Source: Thraustochytrium sp. TN22 (taxonomy: Eukaryota > Sar > Bigyra > Thraustochytrida > Thraustochytriidae). Taken from it: DNA of 51,888 nucleotides. This document shows, in pieces, positions 19,261 through 28,921 of this stretch. A program made the position numbers and the translations under genes. Below the pieces are notes generated by a model. That model did no database searches. It was not told the DNA's origin and was given only the letters and a program-made list of their open reading frames with translations. The stretch is taken from assembly GCA_013306675.1 (NCBI GenBank), contig JABLUY010000008.1, positions 204,996-256,883 on the forward strand. Reading direction: 5' to 3'. Every line of letters begins with the position of its first letter. The first letter of the stretch is position 1.

Positions 19261-20268
19261 CGTGCAGGCGCGGGCGCCCCCCTGCCGGAGTTTGCGCTGG
19301 CCTGGCGTCGCGCGGCCTCCTTGGCACGACTGCCGCGCGCGGCTGGCACCGCGCCGCTCGTCACGGCGGCGGCTGCAGCACTGCCCCGGCCTGCCCCGCT
19401 AGCTGGCGCAGTGCAGCGCAGTGGCCAGCTGGCAGGCACCATGGGCCTACCATGGTTGTACCGCAATTGCGTTCTTCCCAGCGAAGCACCCGCGGCGGAC
19501 TCGGAACGCGCGCACCCGAGTTGTCGGATTATCTTACTTCTCCGGTGACGGCCGCCCCGCTGACAGTGCACCAAACGCCGTCACGGTCCCCAGAAAACCA
19601 AGCTTTTTTATGATAGTAAATACACGGAGTTCCCGATCGTGAGCCTGCTCCACGTCGCGATGTAGTAGACTTGGCCAACCCTTTCGGTGATCAAGCTATC
19701 ATCCGATAGGAAGCAGCATTGGGCGAGGGGGGTGGGCGCATGGCGGCGATGGCGCTGTGCGCGCACGTGCGCTCGCCATGCGTAAATTTGGCGCGCTGCG
19801 AACCGTGCAAGGGTCTTTTTTTAGGCTCCTTCAACGCTGACGAGTACCAGGTACCTTTCAAGTTCAAGCAGGGGGTCAGTGCCTCCCTCCGTTCCCCCAA
19901 GACACGTTCAAGTTTGGCTCCGAGTCCTCCTCTCAGGCTTGCTTGCTCCGAGCCCACTCGCCACACCACCGAGTCTCCGGGACGTCTCGAGCAATCGAAC
20001 CCAGGCTCAAGCTATCCGAGTCCACCGGCGGAAAACCCGCTTCAAGTTACGGTTTGCGCCACTGCAGTGGCAGCCTGAGGTCACGGTTGAGGAGTTCGAA
20101 GTCAACCCGGGCCGCGCCGTGACTGCCAGACTGGGCTCGCCACGGCCGGCGGCGGGCGAGCAGCCGTGCGCAACAGCCGCGTGGAGGCAGCCGCGGCGGG
20201 GCGGGGAAGCCACCCAAGCCCCTCGCGGCGTCGAGCTATCTCCTGCTCGACGCGCGTGGTACAGAACG
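19261..20268. other. intergenic, no gene recognised
   Basis: The 5' flank of the CASD1-like gene and a stretch without a convincing frame. An AT-richer patch lies near 19600-19625. Confidence 0.4.
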
Positions 20269-20785
20269 ATGGCGGGCGACAGGATAGGTGCCGACGCGCG
20301 CGACCTGCTGCAGGAGGTCGGGCTTGAACTAGCGGTAAACGCGGAGGTGGTAGCCGACGCTGAATGCCCATCTGTGGTAACAACAAAGTTGGCATGCAAG
20401 CCCAGCTGCGCTGCGCGTGATGTCCGCAGCAGCGCGTGATGAACCCAGCCAGATGTCGCTTCGGAGGGCACGAACGGATCGCAAGTCGCGCCTCGTCGAG
20501 GCGGAGCGCAGACTCATTGAAAGAGGTCTCACTGGCACTGACCTAGTCGCGGGACGCAACAACGGCATGATGGACGTCGCCGAAAGTGACAGCATTAGCG
20601 GCAGTGGCTCCGAGTAAGCGACTCCTCCTCCTCCTCGCAAGTGTCGCGCAGCGCGTGTCGTCACTCGCAACGACCGCGACGCAACTCGCAGCTCTGCCCG
20701 TGCCCGCAAGAGAGCCAGCTAGAGCAAGCTGTCGTCGAGTGGCAGCGGTGGCAACTCCGGATCTGATCACGCCGATAGGGACAGT

Positions 20786-20822
<37 letters not shown>

Positions 20823-21184
20823 ACGACGGCAATGGGGACAAGGATGTCGACGCGGCTGGCAGCGGTGGTAGCAAGGACGCGGAGCGTGGTAACAGCGCCG
20901 ACGATGCCCAAGCCGCTCAAGCGTCCGTGCCTTGCCTGCAGCGCCAGCGCACGCCAAAAGCCATCCGCGGCGCCCACGCAAGACCAACAAACTGTGCCTC
21001 CAGTGCGGGCTGCAAGCATTGCTTCGAGCAATTTCACCACTCGGACGTCTCACATCTTTCGAATAGCTGTGGAGACCTTTCCCACGAGCGCAATCTGGAG
21101 CCTTCCTTGCCTTGTTCTCCACCCTTTTTGAGCTGCTTGCAACGTTTGCCCGAGCGCAACGCATTTTGCAGACACCCAACTTAG
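20269..21184 (+). CDS. possible spliced gene for an acidic, Gly/Ser/Asp-rich protein
   Basis: A tentative model: exons 20269-20334, 20453-20613 and 20725-21184 give 228 aa in one frame. Exon 1 reads MAGDRIGADARDLLQEVGLE. Exon 2 has a basic helix (SLRRARTDRKSRLVEAERRL) followed by an acidic, Ser-rich end. Exon 3 has SGSGGNSGSDHADRDSGG, a Gly8Asp6 run, and a Cys/His-containing end (CASSAGCKHCFEQFHH). Donors would be GTAAAC and GTAAGC; the acceptors have weak pyrimidine tracts. Codon use and the Ser/Asp/Gly pattern favour this frame over the other two. I recognise no family; the Cys/His end might bind metal. The last part could be mis-spliced in this model. Confidence 0.3.
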
Positions 21185-23038
21185 TGAAACTCGGCAACGT
21201 CTCTGAGTAGATCGTAAGCTGTGGCCGGCATGCCTGCCAAGCAGGCGGCCAGCTTCGACTTCATGCACGGAGACCGCCATGGTTCGCACGTCTCAACATT
21301 TTATGCGCGATAGACGAGCGCGTCGCGTGTGCTGGGCATGAATGGGATATGTTCGGCACGAGCGCGCACGAGCAAGCGTTGCCGCCCGGGCCCGCGTGGC
21401 CAGGCTGCAGTGCTGCTGCAGCTGCACGCGTTGGAGATCCGCGCGAGTGCCAGGAGGGCAAATTGCAAGTTGCGGGTGCCTCTGGTTCTGGTCAGGCTCT
21501 GCTTCAAGTGCTGCAGATTTTGCAGTGCGGCCACTGCGGTGCCAATGTTGCTTCCGTGGCACTGCAGGCTGGCAGCACTCGGGCCTCGGCCGGCCGTGAC
21601 TCCAGGAGTCCCGGATTCTGCTTGAGGAGCACGCTCTGGCCGCTCTGGCCGCTCTCAGGCTGGCCCCTCTTCACTGGACCGGCACATGGCGCGGGCTGGC
21701 GCGGCGTCGGTCACGTGTGCACGTGCCGCCGGAGGCGAACAAACCTTTCTGTCCCATGGCATAACACTCTCGAGGGGCCCACAATTTACGCTGCGCGGCT
21801 GCCGTGCTGTGTGGGAGAGAGAGAGAGAGAGAGAGAGCGTCCAGCCGCTCGCGTGCTGGTTGCCCTCCCTCTCCTGCTGCTGCGCGAGTCAGCGCGACAG
21901 TGCGTCCAGGCAACATAGCACGACAGCGTAAAAGTGCGGGCCCCTCGACAGCGTGTGCACAAGCGACGCACCGCGAAAGCGTCACGCAACAGTGGGCTGA
22001 GTGAGGGTGTGCGGCGCTCGCCGCTCGCCGTAACTCCGACTCCGAGCAGGGATGATTTCACTGGCAGCCTGCAGACGGTGCGGCCGTGCCCAGCGTGCTG
22101 CACGAGTGACAGAGGTCAGTTCTTCTGCAGTAGGCCTACTGTCGCTTCTTTGCTAGCGCGACGGCTCCAGAATCCAGTCGCGCGTGCGCTCCGAGTCGAA
22201 GTCCATGCGTCGGTCGCCCACCGACGATTCGTCACCTTGTCGCCAGCGAGTCCGCCCCGCCCAACCCACAGCTCCATGGTTGCCGCACGATGATCCACAC
22301 GGCGACGTGACAGCAGATTACACGCGGAGCCTCGCTCCGTGTTGCCGCGCGATCCAGCGCGCCCGGCGGCGATGTGAGAGTAGATCTTTCGGAGCCGCGC
22401 TCCGTCCGGCGGCGATGTGACAGCAAATCGACCCGATTCCAGAGCCAGCACCTGCGGGCCGCGGCTGCGCGCAGAAGGGCACCGCCGCACCAGGTAAAAC
22501 TTACTGTTGTAGGTTCGAGTCACCATGGTTACTTGCACTCCACTTCCACAAACTCCCAGCCTGGGCTGCCTGGCCCAATCTGGCCATTCTGGGGCCCCCT
22601 CGGATCGGAGGCGGAGGTGTACCAAGGGCACCCACCACCACAGACGGTCCACAGCGGACCCAGCCGACTCGGACAGACGCGCCGCGCCGGCGACGCCGCC
22701 TGCGCAATTACGCCAGCGCGGCCAGCGCGCTGGGTGAGCGGGTGCCCGGTGCAGGCGGGCGAGTTTCGAAAGTATCGGGGCGAGACATGACAGGCAGGCT
22801 GCTACGAGACAGGCTGCTCGTGTGCTGCGAGTAAGTGACTGTAAGTCCGCGAGTGAACCAACGCCCGAGCGAGCAATCGCGAATCGGGCCTTTTCATTTG
22901 ACACCAGGCCAGCCTGCTGCTGCTTGCAGCCGCTGGCACAGCACGCACACCCGCCAAGCAAGGCAAACCTGCAATTCGAAGGGTCGAGCGCAGCGCGTGA
23001 ACAGAGGCAGCACGAGCGGGGGAGCTTGTCGAGTCGCC
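21185..23038. other. intergenic, no gene recognised
   Basis: 1.85 kb without a supported gene. It includes a GA dinucleotide run at about 21814-21838. Between 22270 and 22430 there is a repeated CGGCGATGTGA(C/G)AG(C/T)A motif with related GGAGC(C)GCG-CTCCG flanks. Upstream exons of the next gene could hide here. Confidence 0.35.
21813..21838. repeat. GA dinucleotide repeat
   Basis: Twelve or so consecutive GA units. No coding frame spans it. Confidence 0.9.
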
Positions 23039-23578
23039 ATGCAGCGCCTCGTGACGGCCGTGCTTGTGGCCGTGCTGAGCATCGCCGGGCGGGCTTCGGG
23101 CGCTGGGCCGACGTGCGACTCCGCAGGTGTGTCTGCGCAGTGCTCGGCGGAGCTGGCTGACTGCGAGGCGGATGTAGTCTGCGATCCTGAGTACCAGAAG
23201 CTCACAATCGGAGCGGCCTTGGTGCAGGACGATGTGTCGACGCTTGAGTTCATGCTTATCTTTGAGCCGGCATACTCGATGGTGCAATGCATTTACAGCA
23301 TCGACGAGTGCTACGAGTATTACATTCCGCAGCTGGAGGCACTTGAAGACACTGAATATGTTCTGGGGGTGCTCCAAAGGTCCAGTACCTCTGTGAACAT
23401 CACGACGCTCGCGCCCACGTCCGCGCCCACTCACGCGCCCACACCCACACACGCGCCCACACGCAGGCCCACGTCCGACTTCTGCGATTACTATTATTGC
23501 TCCGCTACTCGACTCTCAACCGCAGGGCTGACCCTTCTTCTGCTGACAGCGGTCTCTTTCCTCTCTTCGCTCGCATAA
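23039..23578 (+). CDS. secreted, probably GPI-anchored Cys-containing surface protein
   Basis: 179 aa. It starts with a clear signal peptide (RLVTAVLVAVLSIAGRASGA). The mature part has six cysteines in a small domain of about 70 residues (CDSAGVSAQCSAELADCEAD, CDPEY, then CIYSIDECYEYY). Next comes a Thr/Pro-rich spacer with APTSAPTHAPT-like repeats, likely O-glycosylated. The end is a hydrophobic tail (TAGLTLLLLTAVSFLSSLA) with no charged residues after it, the form of a GPI-attachment signal. A candidate N-glycosylation site (NIT) sits before the spacer. PT-rich spacers of this sort are frequent in stramenopile surface proteins. The ligand or role is unknown. TTAATTAATAAAAG near 23785 may be the poly(A) region. 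Confidence 0.7.
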   Translation: MQRLVTAVLVAVLSIAGRASGAGPTCDSAGVSAQCSAELADCEADVVCDPEYQKLTIGAALVQDDVSTLEFMLIFEPAYSMVQCIYSIDECYEYYIPQLEALEDTEYVLGVLQRSSTSVNITTLAPTSAPTHAPTPTHAPTRRPTSDFCDYYYCSATRLSTAGLTLLLLTAVSFLSSLA

Positions 23579-24472
23579 AGGCTGTCGCGGTGGTCTCCGC
23601 GCGCTCCTGCTCACCGTTGCACACGACCTACTGAGAAACGATGAACAAATTCTTTCCCTCTTCGTCTCGACTTGAATCACCATGGAAAAGTTTTGTCTGC
23701 GCGACGTGCAAGGCAGACCACGCTGGTTGGCGAAAGCAAGAAGGGTGCGCACGCTGCAGGAGTTATTGTAGTTCTCCAAGTTTTAATTAATAAAAGTTTG
23801 TCGCTTGCTTTCGAAGAACGACGGAAGCTTCAAGTCTGCAGTGCGTGCTTTGCGCGGTAGAGCTCGAGGCCTCGCAATGGCGGTCTTTCGGCATGTTTTC
23901 TGATGTGCTTGCTCTGCACGTTTCTGTTTCTTTTTCTTTTTTTCCACCATCATGATGCACGTCTGCCGGAGACGCCCCTTCAGAGTTTCTCTTCATCTGC
24001 GATGCTGCACTGCAGCAGGCTGGCTGGCCGGCTGGGCTAATTTGCTGGCAGGCTGGCAGGCGGCGCTCGACGACGCTCAACGGCGCTCGCTCGACGACGC
24101 TCGACGGCGCTCGCTCGACGGCGCTCGACGGCGCTCGACGGCGCTCGACGGCGCTCGACCTCTTTGACCCGGCATTGCCGGTTCGCCCGGGCTGACCGTG
24201 GTTGCGCAGAGCGAACAGTCGTGTCGTCCATACCCACTTCGTGTTCAAGTTGAGAAGCCTCACCGGGCTGCGCGCGGCGGCGCGGGGAGCCGCCGCGTGA
24301 GAAGGCCGCCGGGCGCGGGCGTGGGCGCAGAGCAGCGGCGCCCGCGACCGCGCAGTCCGTGGGCGGCGGTCCCAGGGGGGCTGTTTGTCCGTCAAGACGA
24401 GACCAGCGCCGTACCCAGCGCGGGCTTGCTGTCCTGTCACCACTGCGCTGTGTCTCGCCTGCTGCCGAGGAC
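23579..24472. other. intergenic with a short tandem repeat
   Basis: Contains the 3' flank of the surface-protein gene, pyrimidine-rich DNA near 23925-23950 and the GCGCTCGACG tandem repeat. No gene is seen. Confidence 0.45.
24060..24160. repeat. tandem repeat of a ~10-bp GGCGCTCGAC unit
   Basis: About eight imperfect copies (GGCGCTCGAC, with ACGCTCGACG and CTCGCTCGAC variants); the last four are nearly identical. Confidence 0.85.
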
Positions 24473-24961
24473 ATGCTATCGAGCAGGTGGGAGCTGCAGC
24501 AGCTCCTAGAGCTGGCCAAGGCCTGGGCCACCTCCTGGATGTCGCGAGTGCTACGGCTCACGAGCTTCTGGCGCCGGGGAGCTGTCCACTCGCAGGCGCT
24601 CGTCGTCCACGAGCGCTTCCGCTGGCAGTTGCGGCAAAAGCCCGTGCAACCGGCGCGCCCCACGCTACCTGAGGACCTCGTTCCTGCCGTGGCCAACTTC
24701 CTTGGGGCCGCCGACCTCTGCAAGGTGAGCGCCGTGAGCAAGGTTTGGTTCTTCCATGCCTACGCGGATCAGCGCTGGGCGCGTCTCTGCGTGCGCGACT
24801 TCTCCGTCGAGCCTACCTCAGTCTCGGGCTACCGCGCCAAGCACATTGGCGCGCGCACCCTCTACAGGACCATTCTGGAGAGTCGCCGCGACCTCCTTGG
24901 CGGCGTTGGCCTCGTAGACTTTTCTGCCGATTTGCCGCACATTCCTGCCAGCATGTTTTGA
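24473..24961 (+). CDS. F-box protein, 162 aa
   Basis: The ATG at 24473 starts a frame that continues to the TGA at 24959-24961. After a helical N-terminal part (WELQQLLELAKAWATSWMSR), residues 63-110 fit an F-box: LPEDLVPAVANFLGAADLCK, then VSAVSKVWFFHAYADQRWAR. This matches the LP.dl...if.fL...dl...s.Vsk.W......d..W pattern. F-box proteins bind SKP1 and bring substrates to SCF ubiquitin ligases. No substrate-binding repeat is visible; the 50 residues that follow are too short for WD40 or LRR. So the partner is unknown, or the gene has a further exon I did not find. Confidence 0.65.
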   Translation: MLSSRWELQQLLELAKAWATSWMSRVLRLTSFWRRGAVHSQALVVHERFRWQLRQKPVQPARPTLPEDLVPAVANFLGAADLCKVSAVSKVWFFHAYADQRWARLCVRDFSVEPTSVSGYRAKHIGARTLYRTILESRRDLLGGVGLVDFSADLPHIPASMF

Positions 24962-25566
24962 TGACCAATTCAAATTGAAAGGGCTCGCGCGCGAACATGC
25001 GTCGCCCAACGCAAGGCAGGAATGGGGTGTGTACACAATGAAATGAATTCCTTTTTTGATCTGGTGAATCACCTGCAGCCTGAGCTGCAGCGACTAACGA
25101 TGATGTGACTGCGAATCGCGTTGCATGGAATTACTCGAGGTGTCAGCTGCGCGCCACCGTAACTCGAGCCGCGTCCGAGACTGAGACTGAGACTGAGACT
25201 GAGACTGAGCTTGAGCGCCGAGTCCGAGCCCGAGCCCGCGTCGCGACTCCGACTCGAGTCCGAGTCGTGACTTCGAGTCGACGGCCAGGCGCACACCGGA
25301 GAGCGCGCGCCGGGCAACGACAACATTTTTTGGCATGTCGAAGGAAACGCCCGCCACCATTCCGAGTCCGTCTCGGCAGCCTGACCGGCCGGCGGGCCGC
25401 GGGCGACTGCGCACGGCGAGCGCGCGCCCGCGGTACGCGGCGCGCGGCGCGCGGCGCTGCGTGCGGCGCGCCTCGGCAGGCGTGCTAGAGGCAGCTGCGG
25501 CTGCGGCGGCGGCAGCCTCCTGCTGCACGAGTAAAAGGCTGACTCGGAGGACGACGAAGCAAGCAA
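24962..25566. other. promoter region of the LRR gene with short repeats
   Basis: Holds a GAGACT hexamer array at about 25177-25209, followed by degenerate GAGTCC/GAGCCC units to 25280. No gene is supported. The minus strand shows open frames only because of the repeat. Confidence 0.45.
25177..25209. repeat. GAGACT hexanucleotide repeat
   Basis: Five near-perfect units, grading into degenerate GAG(T/C)CC units downstream. Confidence 0.85.
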
Positions 25567-27028
25567 ATGCAGTTCGGCCGCCCGACGCCGCAGACGCCGC
25601 CCGTGAGCCGGCGGCGGCAGCGCAACGTGTACCAGCACCCGCAGCTTCTCGAGCCGGATGCCGTGTCGGAGCCGTCGGCTGGTGGACGCCGCGTGCCGGC
25701 CGCCGTGGCGTCGCAGCGACGCCGCCCGGAGCTGTCGCGGTCCGCAGTGGACGCGACGCAGCACCAGCAGCACCAAGAGGAGCTGCACCAGGTGTACCAG
25801 GAGGACTCCGACAGCGAGGTGAGCTTCGCGGAACGACCGTGGACGAGCTCGCCTAAAGCGTCGCTCTTGCGCAACCTGGCAGACCGCATTGCGTGGATCG
25901 CAGAGGGCATCGATCCGTCCGAGACAACGGCGTCCGGGTCCGAGTCGGCGTCGGCGTCCGAGGTGACACCGTTGCGTCTCGCGGACCTCTCGGGCGAGGC
26001 AGGCCACAGCACCGTCGTGGATGAGAGCGCTCACCGTAGCCTGACCAAGCTGCATGAACGGGGCCTGGATCCGAAGCACCTGGACAGCCTGCTGGGCAAC
26101 ATGGACGAGCACGTGCGCAGCTTGGACCTCGCAAGTAATAGTCTCGAGCGCTTGCCCAGCCTCCTGCCGGTGAACCTGTGCGTGCTGTCGCTGCGCAACA
26201 ACGCCCTCACCTCGCTGCGCGACCTGGAGCACCTGGTAAACCTCGAGGCGCTCGACGTGAGCGAGAACCGGCTCTCGAGCCTCAAGGGGCTCTTTCTCTG
26301 CGCACAGCGCCTGCACACGCTCAACGTGCGCGGCAACGAGCTGCGCTGCGTCAGTGGGCTGGAAACTATGGTGCGCCTCCGGCACCTGGACCTCTCGCGC
26401 AATCGCTTGGCCAGAATCAGCGACGTCCGTGGGCTCGCCTGCAATGTCAACCTGGTCGAGCTGCGTCTCGCGCACAATCCAGTGGCCGCGGTTCCGACCA
26501 TCCGCCAGCTCGTCATGGACATGATCCCCAGCGTCCGCTTTCTGGACGACAATCAAGTGAGCAAATCTCCGCACGTCGGGAGCACGAGCAGCGCGCGCGG
26601 CGCGCAGCAGAACTGGACCTACAGCAGCCTTCACGCCTCGCGCCGATCCAAAGAGCATCACAGACCAGCCGCTCTATCGACGACCAAGGCGGGCGCAGAT
26701 GTCAATGGCCGCGCTTCACGCGGCTCGCGCCAGCTGCAGCGTCATGAGAGCGCGCCTCAGCAGTCAAGCAGTCGCCAGCGTGCTTCGGCCGACCCCAAGC
26801 CAAACTCCGCGTCATCGTCGCGAGCTGCGAACAGGCCATCACTGCGAGCGGCGGACGGGTCAACGAAGAAGCTGTCGTCGTCGCACGCCAAAGCTGGTCC
26901 TAAAGCATCCGCAGCAACGTCTTCACGCGCCATGACTGGTCCTAAGACGCCCTCCGCTCCATCGCGAGCCCACCCGACAAGCGCTGGCCGGTCGAGGAAC
27001 GCAGCTGCCTCGCAGGAGCAGCAGCAGC

Positions 27029-27075
<47 letters not shown>

Positions 27076-27858
27076 CAACAGCAGCAACAACAGCAGCGGC
27101 GGCGGCAGCGGCAACAGGCTGGGTCACGACCGAGCGCGTCATCGCGAGCGCAGTCCAAGGGCGCGCAAGAAGGCATTGAGCGACCGCAGCGGCGTGCTGC
27201 GTCGAGCGGCAAGGGAAATTCATGTGGGGCTCGGGTGGTCCAGGAACAGGACCCCAAGCACAGGCACGAGGAGTTGGGTATGAGTGCGCTGGATCGCATC
27301 GCTCGGGACTGTACGGAGGGAGTTGCCGTGGAGGTGTCTTTTGACGACGTGCTCCAGGAGTCGGATGCGCAGCGGCTCGTGGCGCAGCTACGCAGTACGC
27401 CGCGGCCGTGGGCCACGTACCGGCCGCGCCCCCTGGGTAACACAAGCCCGCACGCGAGCCTCGAGGATGTGCCAGAACCGCGCGAGGTCCGAGGCGCAAA
27501 CCGACGCGAGTCCAAGGCCTCGCTCCTGGAGCACGATCCGGGGCACGCGTGGACGCCGCCTTCGCCCAAGGATGGTGCCCCCGGGGCCTCGCCGGCCTAC
27601 GGCTGGTCGCTCTTCTCCTCGCACAAGGAGCCCGAAGCGTCAAGAGGTCGCCGCAAGTACGATGAAAAGGTCGAGGACGAGGACGAGGAAGAGGAAGAGG
27701 ACGTGAGCGACGATGAGAGCAGCGAGGAGGAGGAGGAGGAGGACGACGTAACGCGGCGCATTCGCCAGCTCCTCGCCAAGAAGCGGGCGAATCTGGAGTC
27801 ACTCACTGCCGCACTCCAACAGACGAAGCGAGACGCGCCGTGGCCCAGCGAGCTCTAG
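25567..27858 (+). CDS. SDS22-type leucine-rich-repeat protein with polyGln and acidic tail
   Basis: 763 aa, single exon. Residues about 175-325 form six or so LRRs of the SDS22 length: VRSLDLASNSLERLPSLL, LCVLSLRNNALTSLRDL, LEALDVSENRLSSLKGL, LHTLNVRGNELRCVSGL, LRHLDLSRNRLARISDV and LVELRLAHNPVAAV, closed by an LRRcap-like segment (IPSVRFLDDNQV). A long Ser/Ala/Arg-rich disordered region follows, with a Gln run at about 485-515. Then come a short conserved-looking stretch (LDRIARDCTEGVAVEVSFDD), a Glu/Asp-rich block near 700-730 and a terminal helix (TRRIRQLLAKKRANLESLTA). SDS22-type LRR proteins of protists often bind phosphatase PP1 or sit in cilia and centrosomes. The resemblance does not settle which applies here. 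Confidence 0.8.
27019..27102 (+). repeat. CAG/CAA repeat coding for polyGln
   Basis: About 28 Gln codons, mostly CAG with CAA interruptions towards the 3' end, within the disordered region of the LRR protein. Confidence 0.9.
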
Positions 27859-28067
27859 CTGTAAGAGTGGGGAGCGCTCCAGGCGCATAAAAAGATGAGC
27901 TCATCATGTTTTAATTTAGAAAAAAATTGTTGCGTTGTGTCGTGATGTGGTCTGATGTGATGTGATGTGATGTGATGAAAACAAGGCAGCCACGGCGGAG
28001 CAAGCGCGGCGCGGCGCTGCGTAGCGCCGCGCAGGGCCATCGCGTACCGGAGCAGAGCAGCCTGCGC
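27859..28067. other. 3' UTRs of convergent genes, with a TGATG repeat
   Basis: An AT-rich patch (27900-27930) and about five TGATG units at 27953-27978 lie between the stop codons of the LRR and PX genes. CATAAAAAG at 27887 may be a poly(A) signal for the LRR gene. Confidence 0.5.
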
Positions 28068-28511
28068 CTACGGAATCAGGCCGAGGAAACGGCGCATGAC
28101 CTCGAGGCGAAGCACGTCCTTGGACTTGAGCTGCTCGAAGAGCCAGCCCTCAAGTGCGCCCTGGCGCGTGAGCAAAAAGTTCTCGTCGTAGCGGCTCCAT
28201 GGCCAGCCCTTGGGCGGGAACTCGCAGACGTCCTCGCAGAGCAGGCCGCGCGTTTCGAGGTCCGCGCGCAGCGCAGCGAACTCGTTGTAGCGGTGCTTGC
28301 GCGTCCACTGGCGCGGGCCCTGCGCCGATCCAGAGGCTTCCTGCGCGCTGGCCGCGGCCTCCTCCTCGCCGTCGCCGCGCTCCACCTCCAGCACAAACTC
28401 CACGAATCCGCCCGGGTTCGCCACCTCGTGGCCCACGCACCGCACCGTGAAGAAGTTGCGCCCGAACCGCCGCGACCACTGTTTAGGCGGGAAGAACACC
28501 TCGTCCTCCAT
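28068..28511 (-). CDS. PX-domain (phosphoinositide-binding) protein, 147 aa
   Basis: I start at the ATG at 28511 (MEDEVFFPPKQW); the open frame extends upstream but only into low-complexity Arg/Ala sequence. The protein is essentially one PX domain. NPGGFVEFVLEVERG forms the beta strands, and KHRYNEFAALRADLETRGL is the R(Y/R)xxFxxLh helix whose Arg-Tyr contacts phosphoinositide. FPPKGWPW is the Pro-rich loop. RQGALEGWLFEQLKSKDVL is the C-terminal R...L..WL..L helix. PX domains target proteins to endosomal or other phosphoinositide membranes. No BAR or other partner domain is present, so this may be a minimal sorting-nexin-like protein, or an upstream exon could exist. Confidence 0.75.
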   Translation of the reverse strand: MEDEVFFPPKQWSRRFGRNFFTVRCVGHEVANPGGFVEFVLEVERGDGEEEAAASAQEASGSAQGPRQWTRKHRYNEFAALRADLETRGLLCEDVCEFPPKGWPWSRYDENFLLTRQGALEGWLFEQLKSKDVLRLEVMRRFLGLIP

Positions 28512-28921
28512 CCTCGCCCACGCGAGACGACCGGGCGCCGCGCTCGCCGCGCTCGCCGCGCTCGCCGCGCTCTGCCGTCCCCCGCTGCTCTTACCGTCGC
28601 CGCCGATGTCGCCGCCGCTGCACCCGCCGCCGAGCCCGCTGGCGCCGCGCCCGTCGGCCTGCCGCGCTCGCCGCGCTCGCCGCGCTCGCCGCGCTCGCCG
28701 CGCCCGCCGCCGCGCCCGCCGCCGGCCCTGCGCGCGAACGGTGACTGCCCTGCCTTGCCATGCCTCGCCTCGCCGCGTCAAGTTGGCTTGGCGCCAGCTC
28801 GCGCTCGTACCCGCCCGCGGCGCGCGACCCGAGTCGGAGGCGGCGGCGCGCGGCGGCGCGCGGCGGCGGCAGAGCCCTGGCGGAGCGAGCCGGCGCGGCG
28901 GCCGGCGCGGCGGCGGGCGCG
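28512..28921. promoter_or_regulatory. divergent promoter of the PX and UBA5 genes
   Basis: 410 bp between two divergent ATGs, extremely GC-rich, with CGCGCTCGC repeats at about 28543-28570 and 28668-28703. No TATA box is seen. Confidence 0.45.

Noticed and set aside
17770-19548. 592-residue plus-strand frame opposite the CASD1-like gene
   Set aside because: An antisense shadow caused by high GC; the minus-strand frame has membrane helices and family motifs, this one only His/Glu/Arg-rich noise.
22505-22530. GGTTCGAGTCACC resembling a tRNA T-loop (B box)
   Set aside because: No A box or acceptor stem can be drawn around it, so no tRNA gene is supported.
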